From: a virus | Length of the DNA stretch: 47,124 nucleotides | Direction: 5' to 3' (one strand) | Virus record (IMG/VR): IMGVR_UViG_3300025327_000052 | Span: 1 to 47,124 of that record | Shown here: positions 7,217-14,267 of the stretch, in pieces | Position numbering within the stretch: position 1 is the first letter of the stretch | Layout of the letters: the number at the start of each line of letters is the position of its first letter | Program-made: the position numbers and the translations under genes | Notes under the pieces: model-generated | The model's input: the letters and a program-made list of their open reading frames with translations, nothing else | What the model was told of the DNA's origin: nothing | Database searches by the model: none

Positions 7217-7761
7217 GCCTCGAACGCCGTCAAACTGCGCTCACGTTCCTCGGGCTGGCGCGGCAAGCCGATCCCGACAAGGACGTGGCCGCGGCCTACC
7301 TCTTGGCGCTGAACGACGTTGAGATTGACTGGCTGGAAGCGGCGTGCAACGAGTTAGCGCGAGAGGTTCGGCAACCGTTCGAGCCCGCCATGCCGGCTGT
7401 CGGCACGATCCTCGCCAAAGCCGGCACACTCAAGCGGCAGTCGGCAATGGTCGCTAGCCGGCGGGCCTTGCCGGCGCACCCAATCGATCACGACACGTTT
7501 ACGTGCTTTCAGTGCCAGGACGATACCGACGGCTGGCTGTTGCTGAAATGCCCGCAGACGGCGTGTGGTCGCACTCGTGAACACGCCGCACACCCGTTCA
7601 CCGTCCGCTGCCCGCATTGGCTCCGCGCACACGAGGACGGGATTCGCAACAGCGCCGCCGAACGCCGCAAGAAGAACCAGCCTATGACGTCGGAGTTTCT
7701 GGCGTTGCAGGATATAGCCTCTGGCGCCTATCGCTACGAACGCGCGGTGACGCAGCTATGA
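7213..7761 (+). CDS. Possible helicase-loader-like protein with zinc cluster (182 aa)
   Basis: GTG start in a GTGA overlap with the replication gene. The N-terminal half is helical (FLGLARQADPDKDVAAAYLL, LEAACNELAREVR, MPAVGTILAKAG), as in small phage loader or helicase-interacting proteins that track residues on the last MCM-like helices. The C-terminal half has a cysteine cluster (Cys98, 101, 113, 118, 133) that probably binds zinc. Position right after the initiator suggests it links initiator and helicase, but no family was recognised with certainty. Confidence 0.5.
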   Translation: MSLERRQTALTFLGLARQADPDKDVAAAYLLALNDVEIDWLEAACNELAREVRQPFEPAMPAVGTILAKAGTLKRQSAMVASRRALPAHPIDHDTFTCFQCQDDTDGWLLLKCPQTACGRTREHAAHPFTVRCPHWLRAHEDGIRNSAAERRKKNQPMTSEFLALQDIASGAYRYERAVTQL

Positions 7762-7982
7762 GCGGCGCGCATCTCCTTTGCCATGAAGTGGGCCACTACT
7801 ACGGCCTCGCGCAGAAGCGGCACGTCTGCCGGCGGTGTGGGCAGTCTCGGCGGGTGGGGGTGATCCGATCGCGGGTGGGCTGGCCGGTGACGCGCGTTAG
7901 ATCCGCGTTCGTGCCACCGCCGGGCATGATCGCGTTGAGCTTACTTGGCTGCGACTGGGTGGGCCGGGGCGTGACGCCATGA
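7758..7982 (+). CDS. Small Cys/His protein (74 aa)
   Basis: ATGA start after the loader-like gene. A CHEVGHYY stretch and HVCRRCGQSR could together bind zinc. The last residues, GRGVTP, are encoded by a junction repeat that recurs at the ends of the next two genes. No family recognised. Confidence 0.55.
   Translation: MSGAHLLCHEVGHYYGLAQKRHVCRRCGQSRRVGVIRSRVGWPVTRVRSAFVPPPGMIALSLLGCDWVGRGVTP
7962..7982 (+). repeat. Junction repeat A, copy 1
   Basis: GGCCGGGGCGTGACGCC followed by ATGA; it spans the end of one gene and the start of the next. Copy 2, at 8174-8194, is identical over all 21 bases. Confidence 0.75.
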
Positions 7983-8194
7983 CGACGCGCTATCGTTCTC
8001 TCTTTGTGTCCGAGTTTCTGGGCAATCGCCGTGGGCTGCGCGTCGATCAGTATATTGGGCCGTGGGCGTCCATCGGTGTCCATGTTCACCCGTGGCCGCT
8101 GAATCGGGCGCACATCGACTTTCACATCGGCTGGTGGCTGATCTGTTTCGGGTTTCACTGGATGACACGAGAAGGCCGGGGCGTGACGCCATGA
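7979..8194 (+). CDS. Small aromatic-rich protein (71 aa)
   Basis: ATGA start inside junction repeat A. The product (MTTRYRSLFVSEFLGN...) has a beta-strand-like pattern and an aromatic C-terminus (GWWLICFGFHWM), which could be a short membrane or hydrophobic segment. It ends in the same GRGVTP as the preceding protein although the rest is unrelated. Function unknown. Confidence 0.5.
   Translation: MTTRYRSLFVSEFLGNRRGLRVDQYIGPWASIGVHVHPWPLNRAHIDFHIGWWLICFGFHWMTREGRGVTP
8174..8194 (+). repeat. Junction repeat A, copy 2
   Basis: An exact 21-base copy of 7962-7982, again placed so that its final ATGA forms a stop/start junction, here before the SLOG-like gene. Confidence 0.75.
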
Positions 8195-8571
8195 AGATCG
8201 GATTTACCGGCACACGAGCTGGCATGTCGCAGGCTCAGAAACTTCAGCTGCACGTGGTGCTGGAGGGACTTGCGGTGGACGAGTTTCACCACGGCGCGGC
8301 GCGCGGCGCTGATGAGCAAGCGGCGAAGATCGCGTTGACGCACGTGCTTTACCGCGAGTCGGTGATCGCGCACCCTACTGGTCCTGATCCGCTCGTCAGA
8401 AACCGAGAGATTGTCGCGGCCTGCGACGTACTGATCGCGGCTCCGAGCGAAGACAAAGAGCAGATCCGTTCCGGGACGTGGGCTACGGTGCGCTACGCGC
8501 GTGCGGCCATGATCCCAGTCGTCATGTTATCGCGTGGCGGCCGGGGCGTGACACGGGGGAGCCAGGGATGA
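8191..8571 (+). CDS. SLOG/LOG-like nucleotide-binding protein (126 aa)
   Basis: A small Rossmann-type protein with the pattern of the SLOG superfamily (relatives of LOG and DprA): GFTGTR at residues 4-9, HGAARGAD at 34-41, an RN pair at 70-71 and SGTWATVRYA at 94-103. These elements line a nucleotide or nucleotide-derivative pocket. Some SLOG proteins act as sensors in anti-phage signalling or hydrolyse nucleotide derivatives, so in a phage it could interfere with host signalling; that is inference. The C-terminus runs into junction repeat A. Confidence 0.72.
   Translation: MKIGFTGTRAGMSQAQKLQLHVVLEGLAVDEFHHGAARGADEQAAKIALTHVLYRESVIAHPTGPDPLVRNREIVAACDVLIAAPSEDKEQIRSGTWATVRYARAAMIPVVMLSRGGRGVTRGSQG
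8539..8552 (+). repeat. Junction repeat A, copy 3 (partial)
   Basis: GGCCGGGGCGTGAC, identical to the first 14 bases of copies 1 and 2, then diverging (ACGGGGGAGCCAGGG) before the ATGA start at 8568. It gives this gene's product the related end GRGVTRGSQG. Confidence 0.65.
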
Positions 8572-8816
8572 CGACAAGAGAATCGGGCTTTGGCATTCGC
8601 GGCACTGGCGGCGGCTATTACGACATGAACGGTATCGGCGACTGGTCACTGGCTGGAGATGCCGCGACATGCGAACTGTTTGCGTCGATTGAGGCCGCCG
8701 AGGAAGTCGTTGATGAGTCCTTAGACAACGACGGGATCAGCATCGTGCAGATCACGCGGACGGTGGTAGTGCAGATTGGCGAATGCGTGCTCGCACGGAC
8801 GAAAGAGGCCACGTGA
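8568..8816 (+). CDS. Small acidic hypothetical protein (82 aa)
   Basis: Start in an ATGA overlap, with CAGGG upstream. The product is Gly-rich at its N-terminus (MTTRESGFGIRGTGGGYYDM) and strongly acidic in the middle (IEAAEEVVDESLDNDG). No known motif. GTGA overlap with the next gene. Confidence 0.55.
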   Translation: MTTRESGFGIRGTGGGYYDMNGIGDWSLAGDAATCELFASIEAAEEVVDESLDNDGISIVQITRTVVVQIGECVLARTKEAT

Positions 8817-9001
8817 TACTGACGTGCTGTTTCGGATCGCGCTGGGGACGTCGCGGTTGCGGGCCGTGTCGGAAGTGTCGCGCCTACGCCGACGAACTGG
8901 ATCGGCGCTTTGCGGTGGACGTGCTGTTGGGGAAGTTTGATCAGGATGGCTACCGGCCTTCGGAACGATCGGCGCAGCGGCGCAAGGCGGCAGCGGTATG
9001 A
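8813..9001 (+). CDS. Small Cys-rich protein (62 aa)
   Basis: GTG start by GTGA overlap. The N-terminus contains TCCFGSRWGRRGCGPCRKC, with five cysteines that could bind zinc, followed by a helical, charged tail. It could be a minimal zinc-binding adaptor. No family recognised. Confidence 0.55.
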   Translation: MILTCCFGSRWGRRGCGPCRKCRAYADELDRRFAVDVLLGKFDQDGYRPSERSAQRRKAAAV

Positions 9002-9210
9002 GACACGAAGAGGATCACTGCTTCCACGTCGAACTCTCGGCAGCGGAGCAGGACTTCGCGGCGGAGATGATGGCGGCGGCGGGCCTCACGGCACGGGCAG
9101 ATCTGTTGCGCCTCGGATTGTGGCACCTCGCAAGGCACCTGGACGTGCCGGTGGGCAATCAGATATTTGCAGTACGCGGTTCGCGGGCACGTCGGACGGG
9201 GGGCGCATGA
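8998..9210 (+). CDS. Small helical protein, possible ribbon-helix-helix type (70 aa)
   Basis: ATGA overlap start. The sequence MRHEEDHCFHVELSAAEQ ... GLTARADLLRLGLWHLAR has a beta strand followed by two helices, the order seen in ribbon-helix-helix DNA binders. The match is by pattern only. Basic C-terminal tail. Confidence 0.5.
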   Translation: MRHEEDHCFHVELSAAEQDFAAEMMAAAGLTARADLLRLGLWHLARHLDVPVGNQIFAVRGSRARRTGGA

Positions 9211-9473
9211 GTCAGCCTGAGCGTTTCGCGCCAAGCGTCAACATTCCAGGCGTCGGCCACGTCGTGCCAGAAGGTTGGATGTGGATCGTCGGATTCGCGT
9301 TTGGCGGTTGCGAGTGGGCGATTCGCGAGGCGACGTCACCGACGTTCGATCTGCGCGGCAAGTTCGAGGACTATAACAAGCGTGGAGAGATTCACAACTT
9401 GGAAGCGTGCATAGCGGAGACAGAGCGGCAACTTGAACGACTGCGCGGATTACTTCGCAAGGCGTCGGCATGA
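9207..9473 (+). CDS. Small protein with C-terminal coiled coil (88 aa)
   Basis: ATGA overlap start. The first half is aromatic and Gly-rich (VVPEGWMWIVGFAFGGCEW). The last 30 residues (LEACIAETERQLERLRGLLRK) form a clear heptad-type helix, so it probably oligomerises or binds a helical partner. Role unknown. Confidence 0.55.
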   Translation: MSQPERFAPSVNIPGVGHVVPEGWMWIVGFAFGGCEWAIREATSPTFDLRGKFEDYNKRGEIHNLEACIAETERQLERLRGLLRKASA

Positions 9474-9820
9474 TGCATCTCTCCCCGGCGTCGGCCGCCC
9501 ACCTTGGGATCAGGACGCCGAAGCGCAGTAAGTACGGGGCGGTGCGAACGAACGGTTTTGCATCGAAGAAAGAGTCTCGTCGGTGGCTAGAGTTGCGGTG
9601 TCTGGAGAAGGCTGGGGAAATTTCAGAGTTGCGCGCTCAGCCCGAGTTTCACTGCTGGATACACGGGCAGCTCGTGTGCCGGTATATCGCGGACGCCTCG
9701 TGGGTGGATCGAGCTGGTGTGGTGCATGTCGAGGATACCAAAGGGCTGCGCCTGCCGGTGTTCCGCCTGAAGGCGAAGCTCGTGGCGGCGTTGTTCGGCG
9801 TGACTGTGGAGATTGTCTAA
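9470..9820 (+). CDS. DUF1064-like PD-(D/E)XK nuclease (116 aa)
   Basis: Residues 19-116 follow the DUF1064 family: RSKYGAVR, FASKKESRRWLELRCLEKAG, the LRAQPEF strand, RYIADASWVD (an Asp in a strand), VHVEDTKG with an E-x-K-like element, then a final helix-strand. DUF1064 proteins are small phage nucleases of the PD-(D/E)XK type thought to act in DNA processing. Start at the first of two close ATG codons, which makes the ATGA overlap. TAATG overlap with the next gene. Confidence 0.78.
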   Translation: MMHLSPASAAHLGIRTPKRSKYGAVRTNGFASKKESRRWLELRCLEKAGEISELRAQPEFHCWIHGQLVCRYIADASWVDRAGVVHVEDTKGLRLPVFRLKAKLVAALFGVTVEIV

Positions 9821-10311
9821 TGGGACTTTACGCGGAGAATACGAAGGTGTCGGCGATGCAGTCGCGCGGCGAAATCGAGCGGCTGTTGTCGCGGCACAAG
9901 TGCAGCCAGTTCAGTACGGGCGTCGATCACGAACAGCATCGGGCGCTCGTGCAATTCAAGGCGCACGATCGCTATATTCGATTCGAGATCCGATTGCCCG
10001 ATCCAGCCGACAAGGAATACAAGCTCGACCGGAAAGGCTGGACGCTCTCGGCCAGTGGCATTGAAGCCAGAGTCGCACAGGCTGAGCGTCAGAAGTGGCG
10101 CGCGCTCTTGCTCGTCATCAAAGCCAAGCTCGAATCCGTGGAGAACAACATCGCCACGTTCGAGGAAGAATTTCTCGCGCATATCGTTTTGCCGAACAAG
10201 CAGACGGTGGGCGAGTTTATTCTCCCGGCGGTGCAGCAGATGTACGACACTGGCAAGATGCCGAGTGATCGAATGCTCTCAGGCCGAACGGCGGTTGATG
10301 TTGATCAGTAG
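9820..10311 (+). CDS. Conserved phage-type protein of unknown function (163 aa)
   Basis: The N-terminus (YAENTKVSAMQSRGEIERLL) has the look of a phage-encoded hypothetical family with a TKVS ... SRxEIExLL signature, followed by a beta-rich domain (ALVQFKAHDRYIRFEIRLP) and a helical C-terminus. I recognise the signature from phage early regions but no function. TAATG overlap with the DUF1064-like gene suggests the two work together. It is the last gene of the unbroken overlap chain; 36 bases follow before the next start. Confidence 0.62.
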   Translation: MGLYAENTKVSAMQSRGEIERLLSRHKCSQFSTGVDHEQHRALVQFKAHDRYIRFEIRLPDPADKEYKLDRKGWTLSASGIEARVAQAERQKWRALLLVIKAKLESVENNIATFEEEFLAHIVLPNKQTVGEFILPAVQQMYDTGKMPSDRMLSGRTAVDVDQ

Positions 10312-10347
10312 GCGTGCGTTGAAGCCTCGGCCAAGGAGGGCCAGCAA

Positions 10348-10692
10348 GTGAGGATATCGGTTCCGGCGATGGTGGCGACCGTAGCTATCGCTGCGGCGGG
10401 AGCATTGATTTACATATATGGATCTGGACTGTACGGCTGGGATCTGCGTATTGCTCTCATGAGTGCCAGGGCCGCTCAGATCAAGTGCTCGAATGTTCAT
10501 CGTGGATCGGATGCCTTGAACGCGGTGTTATTTGCGACGTGCCAAGCGCCTGGGTATCCAGAGAGCTTGCAATCGTATTCGTTCGACATGCCGCTGACGC
10601 CCCGCATGAACCCCGAGGACTATATGCGCGCGAACTACCTCGACGTGATGACGGCCACTGACTACGCTCGCAAGATCGGCGCAGAGCCATGA
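10348..10692 (+). CDS. Membrane-anchored or exported hypothetical protein (114 aa)
   Basis: GTG start with a strong AAGGAGGG eight bases upstream. Residues 4-27 (SVPAMVATVAIAAAGALIYI) form one hydrophobic segment, either an anchor or an uncleaved signal. The rest is soluble with two Cys (KCSNVHRG, ATCQAPG). No family recognised. Confidence 0.6.
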   Translation: MRISVPAMVATVAIAAAGALIYIYGSGLYGWDLRIALMSARAAQIKCSNVHRGSDALNAVLFATCQAPGYPESLQSYSFDMPLTPRMNPEDYMRANYLDVMTATDYARKIGAEP

Positions 10693-10705
10693 GGAAAGGA
10701 TCGCG

Positions 10706-11137
10706 ATGACTGATCCCTCTCTCCCCAGGAGCGCCGAGGCGTTGGAACGCCGAGCGCCCGTGCAAGGCTTCTCGGCCGGTATCCCGTGGGAGATGCACCT
10801 GCGAGCCTACGACGGTTATTGCAAGCGTCACGGGCCACAGCAGGCGTTGATTGAAGGCTGGTGCCGTGGTGGTTTCGGTATGAACGAGCTGGACGAATAC
10901 ATTCCAGGTTGGCGCGACGAACTCTCGGAACGTGCTGCTATGAAAGCACGGATCGCTGAACTCGAAGCCGCCCTGCGCCTCTCCCCGCCCCCAGAGACGT
11001 GGAGGCCGATCAGTGAGGATCAATTCGCGCATGCCTGTCAGGTGGCGCTCGAATACGGCACGCCAGCGGGCCACGCGACGTTGTTGGACTACATGAAGTC
11101 ACCACGTCCAGCGGAGGGAGAGGAGCCGAGGCGATGA
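10706..11137 (+). CDS. Hypothetical protein (143 aa)
   Basis: ATG preceded by GAGGAAAGG. Soluble, mostly helical; middle section GYCKRHGPQQALIEGWCRGGF and a short coiled-coil-like stretch (RAAMKARIAELEAALR). Ends AEGEEPRR, a variant of the acidic end motif also seen at the ends of the proteins at 11304, 12716 and 13219. ATGA overlap with the next gene. Confidence 0.6.
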   Translation: MTDPSLPRSAEALERRAPVQGFSAGIPWEMHLRAYDGYCKRHGPQQALIEGWCRGGFGMNELDEYIPGWRDELSERAAMKARIAELEAALRLSPPPETWRPISEDQFAHACQVALEYGTPAGHATLLDYMKSPRPAEGEEPRR

Positions 11138-11307
11138 GCGAACAGCGACCCACTGGGACAGAATGCGCACTTGCGTTCCTCGTACTGATGGCGATGATCG
11201 TGGCGCTCTACATGCGCGGCACTCGCCTTGATTCTCGTGTCGAGTACCTGGAGGATACATTGTGGATCTTCGCGCCACACACGTACGGGGAGTTCCCCCG
11301 AAGGTGA
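11134..11307 (+). CDS. Small single-pass membrane protein (57 aa)
   Basis: Opened by an ATGA overlap; too short to stand out in ORF listings. After a polar start (MSEQRPTGTE) residues 11-27 (CALAFLVLMAMIVALYM) make one transmembrane helix, followed by a short amphipathic helix. The next gene starts on its stop codon (GTGA at 11304). Function unknown. Confidence 0.6.
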   Translation: MSEQRPTGTECALAFLVLMAMIVALYMRGTRLDSRVEYLEDTLWIFAPHTYGEFPRR

Positions 11308-12719
11308 AAACCGCTTTTGACGCGACGATCCACGGCCATCGGTATGCCAAGGTGCTTGACATGATGGACGAAATAGATCGCGAGTCTCCCTCGGTGTCCC
11401 CGCCTCCCGCGCGGGAGGGGCTGACCGAAAAGGCTGTGCTGTCGCGGCTCCTGGATGAGTTCGAGGCGCGCTACGGGACGGCTGGCGGCGACATCGGACT
11501 GATTGAGGTTCGGCGCTGGCTGGAAACGCGCCATGTGCATTGGCCGCATACGCCCGAGTGCCAGCATCACTACGCGGATCAGTGGGACATCGGCAAGTGT
11601 GTGTATTGCCACGCGCCGATCCCCGTCGTGGATCCTGGCTTCGCCCCCGCCGAGCGGCCGGAGCGCCCGCCCGAGAGTCCGATCTTGGCGTTTCAGGCGT
11701 GGGCCGAGCGCAGGGTGCCCATGATTGGCCGAGCGTTCACCCACGACGAATACACGCTCGCTCAGGCCGCGTTCATCGCCGCACACCCCGGTGAAGGCCC
11801 GCGTTCTGACGTGATGGCCGAGACGCCGGGGAGCCCGCCCGCTCCCTCCCTCGCCGAGACGAGTGCGGAGCGGCTGACGGAAACACGCGATTCCGTCGTG
11901 ATGGCATGGGAGACTGGTCGCGGTGCTTGTATCGATGCGCTTCGGCGTGCAGTCGCCCGAGAGCGGCAAGGCGGGATTCTACCGCTGACCGGGCAGGAGT
12001 GCGTGCAGATTCTCGAAAGCGTTACGTTGGACATCCTGGCCGCCCCGGCCCCCCGGCCTGATCCCCAGGTGAGCCCGAGAGCGGCGTCAGGCGATACACG
12101 CTGTCGGTGCGGGCATCTGGCCGGAGCACATCGCGCTGACGGTGCATGTCGCGTGTGTGAGGGGGATCCATGTTGGGAGCCTGCGCCCCCCGCCTCCACC
12201 CCTACGCCTCCGCCTTACGCCGTGACGCAGCAGCCGTGGTGCCAACACTGCGGCAAAACGGTCCTCGCCGTGGAGTGCGACACCTGCCGAGACGCGCTCA
12301 AGGGGCCGATTCCTGCGCCCCGGCCGAGCCCCGTTGCCTGCGGCCTTTGTGACATACCCATATGTCGAGAGTGCGGCCGGTGTCATCGCTGCACAGGCCA
12401 GCCTGATGCGGAGTGCTGGCCCACCCTCGCGCCGAGCGGAGCGCGTGAGGCGCCCGTCACGCCGGACGAGCGCGAACAGTTGCACGCCCTGCTGCAGGCC
12501 GCCGACGCACTGATTGACCCAGAGGAGCACGGCGACTTGCACGCGCGTATCGTCGCGGTGCTGTTGCCCTGCGCGGCGGGGCGCTGTGTGCCGCCGATCT
12601 GCCCGTGCGAGATTTTCCAGACTTGTGATGTGTGTCGAGGGACGGCGCGCGAGGTGCGTGTCCCCCCGGATCCGGAGCGTGATCGGCTGCGGACGGCCGG
12701 AGAGGAGCCACCCAAGTGA
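11304..12719 (+). CDS. Large Cys-rich multi-zinc-cluster protein, unknown function (471 aa)
   Basis: The GTG at 11304 is chosen because it makes the GTGA overlap; a GTG at 11262 would add 14 residues. The protein mixes helical blocks with many Cys clusters: HTPECQHHY ... CVYCHAP near 85-105, then CRCGHLAGAH, GACRVCEGD, PWCQHCGK, CDTCRD, CGLCDIPICRECGRCHRC and CPCEIFQTCDVC. Pro-rich linkers join the clusters. It looks like a string of small zinc ribbons built from repeated gains of short modules. No catalytic motif was seen. The last residues RTAGEEPPK belong to junction repeat B. Confidence 0.6.
   Translation: MKTAFDATIHGHRYAKVLDMMDEIDRESPSVSPPPAREGLTEKAVLSRLLDEFEARYGTAGGDIGLIEVRRWLETRHVHWPHTPECQHHYADQWDIGKCVYCHAPIPVVDPGFAPAERPERPPESPILAFQAWAERRVPMIGRAFTHDEYTLAQAAFIAAHPGEGPRSDVMAETPGSPPAPSLAETSAERLTETRDSVVMAWETGRGACIDALRRAVARERQGGILPLTGQECVQILESVTLDILAAPAPRPDPQVSPRAASGDTRCRCGHLAGAHRADGACRVCEGDPCWEPAPPASTPTPPPYAVTQQPWCQHCGKTVLAVECDTCRDALKGPIPAPRPSPVACGLCDIPICRECGRCHRCTGQPDAECWPTLAPSGAREAPVTPDEREQLHALLQAADALIDPEEHGDLHARIVAVLLPCAAGRCVPPICPCEIFQTCDVCRGTAREVRVPPDPERDRLRTAGEEPPK
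12691..12708 (+). repeat. Junction repeat B, copy 1
   Basis: GGACGGCCGGAGAGGAGC lies at the end of the Cys-rich gene, 11 bases before its stop. The identical 18 bases occur at 13406-13423. It contains the ribosome-binding sequence (GGAGAGGAG) for the following gene. Confidence 0.7.
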
Positions 12720-13222
12720 GTCTGTCGCTGCACCCGTGGACGGTGAAGATGGCGTTGCCGTTCGTGGCGCGTGTGCATCGGCGTCTGAAAAAGATCCAAG
12801 GGGCACGCTGGGCGGTCTGCGTCAGGGACGAAGCCGGTGTCGTGGTGGGAACGGCGCTCGTGGGTACGCCAGCTCGGATGTTGAACGCGGACACGCTCTG
12901 CGTCTTGCGCGTGGCTGTCGAGGAAGGGCACCCAAACGCCTGTTCGATGCTCTACGGGGCGTGTTCGAGAGCGGCCAAGGCGATGGGCGCGAAGAATCTC
13001 GTCACCTACACCCACGGCGACGAACACGGCACGAGTCTGAAAGCCTCGGGCTGGATTGATAGTGGGATGACCGACGGAGGCGAACATTCTCGGCCCTCGC
13101 GCCCGCGTCTGCCCGGAGTTGACGCCACCCCGAAACGTCGCTGGTGGGCACCGTGGAGCGAACGCGCGAAACCGGCACCCGAGTTGTTGCCCTCGGTGGT
13201 GGCAGGAGAGGAGCAGACGTGA
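12716..13222 (+). CDS. XF1762-family protein (168 aa), acetyltransferase-like fold
   Basis: GTG start by GTGA overlap. The pattern RVHRRLKKIQGARWAVCVRD, GVVVGTALVGTPARML, VLRVAVEEGHPNACSMLYG and LVTYTHGDEHGTSLKASGW is the signature of the XF1762 family, a phage and plasmid family that resembles a small GNAT-type acyltransferase. The substrate of the family is not known to me. The C-terminal 45 residues are a basic, Pro-rich tail ending AGEEQT in a junction repeat. Confidence 0.75.
   Translation: MSLSLHPWTVKMALPFVARVHRRLKKIQGARWAVCVRDEAGVVVGTALVGTPARMLNADTLCVLRVAVEEGHPNACSMLYGACSRAAKAMGAKNLVTYTHGDEHGTSLKASGWIDSGMTDGGEHSRPSRPRLPGVDATPKRRWWAPWSERAKPAPELLPSVVAGEEQT
13205..13222 (+). repeat. Junction repeat B, variant copy
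   Basis: GGAGAGGAGCAGACGTGA at the junction before the gene at 13219; an exact copy is at 13414-13431, at the next junction. Each contains a ribosome-binding core and the GTGA stop/start. Confidence 0.7.
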
Positions 13223-13431
13223 TGGGCGAGATGGCCGAGTGGGTCAACGACGACATGCCGGGTGAGGATTTGAGAGATTCGTATATCGAGCCCCTCGTCT
13301 GGCGATGCCAACGCTGCGAGTGGGTGTATGTGCCGACGACGGGGATGGGCATTCATCGCGTCCCGACGGCCTGTCCGACGTGTGGGGGAAAGGTACTCGG
13401 GAAGCGGACGGCCGGAGAGGAGCAGACGTGA
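13219..13431 (+). CDS. Zinc-ribbon protein (70 aa)
   Basis: GTG at 13219 in the GTGA overlap, with an ATG directly after it (13222). RCQRCEWVY and ACPTCGGKV form a classic C-x2-C ... C-x2-C zinc ribbon. The end, RTAGEEQT, is encoded by junction repeat B. Likely nucleic-acid or protein binding; no more specific role visible. Confidence 0.62.
   Translation: MMGEMAEWVNDDMPGEDLRDSYIEPLVWRCQRCEWVYVPTTGMGIHRVPTACPTCGGKVLGKRTAGEEQT
13406..13431 (+). repeat. Junction repeat B, composite copy
   Basis: Bases 13406-13423 equal 12691-12708, and 13414-13431 equal 13205-13222, so this junction joins both variants. It gives the GTGA start of the gene at 13428. Confidence 0.7.
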
Positions 13432-13637
13432 CCCCGAAAGGCTACGACACGACGGTGGCGAGGATTGCGGGAAACTCCGTGGCAGTCGCTTGGGAATTGC
13501 TGAAGAAGGACGCTGCGAATTGGAACAGCATGGTCGTGTGCTCATCGACTGTCGCTGCGAAAGCCGTGCGGATCGCTCGCGCTATTGTCGAAGAAACGAA
13601 GCGTACCGAGCCGACCACCGGGGAGACGAGGACATGA
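13428..13637 (+). CDS. Small hypothetical protein (69 aa)
   Basis: GTG start by GTGA overlap with the zinc-ribbon gene. VTPKGYDTTVARIAGNSVA then two helices (AVAWELLKKDA, VAAKAVRIARAIVEE). Soluble and mostly helical. No family recognised. ATGA with the next gene. Confidence 0.5.
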   Translation: MTPKGYDTTVARIAGNSVAVAWELLKKDAANWNSMVVCSSTVAAKAVRIARAIVEETKRTEPTTGETRT

Positions 13638-13774
13638 CGAAGAAGAAGCCGTCGAAGAAGAAGCCTGCGCGCCGCGAAACGTTCTGGCAGTTCGTAGAGC
13701 GAACGTCGGCCGAAGTTGCGAAGTGGCCCGCGTGGAAATTCGGCGGCGTTAGTCATCGGAAGGCGCGTCCCTGA
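13634..13774 (+). CDS. Very small basic protein (46 aa)
   Basis: Start by ATGA overlap with GACGAGG upstream. The first 15 residues are a Lys/Arg run (MTKKKPSKKKPARRE) followed by an aromatic helix (TFWQFVERTSAEVAKWPAWKF). Suits DNA or RNA binding. TGATG overlap with the next gene. Confidence 0.45.
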   Translation: MTKKKPSKKKPARRETFWQFVERTSAEVAKWPAWKFGGVSHRKARP

Positions 13775-13956
13775 TGGCCTTCACCACCGAGCAGATCCGA
13801 AAAGAGGCCGCACTGCTGCGAGCGCGTGGATTACAGCTCACTGCTGACATGCTGGAGGCGGGCGCGGCGGCCCTGGAGCGGGAGCAGCAGCACGTCTGCA
13901 AAGGCAAGCTCCTGCCGCCCCGACTCGCGCCTCCGATTATCTATTCGGAGGACTGA
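13774..13956 (+). CDS. Small helical protein (60 aa)
   Basis: TGATG start. A single long helix (TEQIRKEAALLRARGL ... ADMLEAGAAALEREQQ), then a short Pro-rich tail. No family recognised. Confidence 0.5.
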   Translation: MAFTTEQIRKEAALLRARGLQLTADMLEAGAAALEREQQHVCKGKLLPPRLAPPIIYSED

Positions 13957-13959
13957 CCC

Positions 13960-14232
13960 ATGACCCTTGCGGATCGCGTCCAGGCGAGACTGACGGATGA
14001 GGTGCTGATGAGAATTGGCATGTCGCAGATTGAGGCGTGTCACCATGACGACGGCGCGGAGGCGGTCAGTTACGATCCGACTGCGCTTCGGACGGTCATC
14101 ATGGCCGCGATCGCGCCGGTGATCGCCGATGTCGAGCACGAACTGATTGCTGGCGCGGCTGCGCGGGCCCGTGAGCGCGCCCGCAGTATGGTCGCGTCTG
14201 ACGTGCAACTCAAATATCGGTATCAGCCATGA
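13960..14232 (+). CDS. Small hypothetical protein (90 aa)
   Basis: ATG three bases after the previous stop, with CGGAGGAC upstream. Two helical stretches (LADRVQARLTDEVLMRIG and IMAAIAPVIADVEHELIAG) and a basic, Ala-rich third one. No motif recognised. An 11-codon ORF (14229-14264) starts on its stop codon and may only relay ribosomes to the next gene. Confidence 0.5.
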   Translation: MTLADRVQARLTDEVLMRIGMSQIEACHHDDGAEAVSYDPTALRTVIMAAIAPVIADVEHELIAGAAARARERARSMVASDVQLKYRYQP

Positions 14233-14267
14233 CGCCCCGCGCCCTCGCCCAGAAGGAGACATGACTG

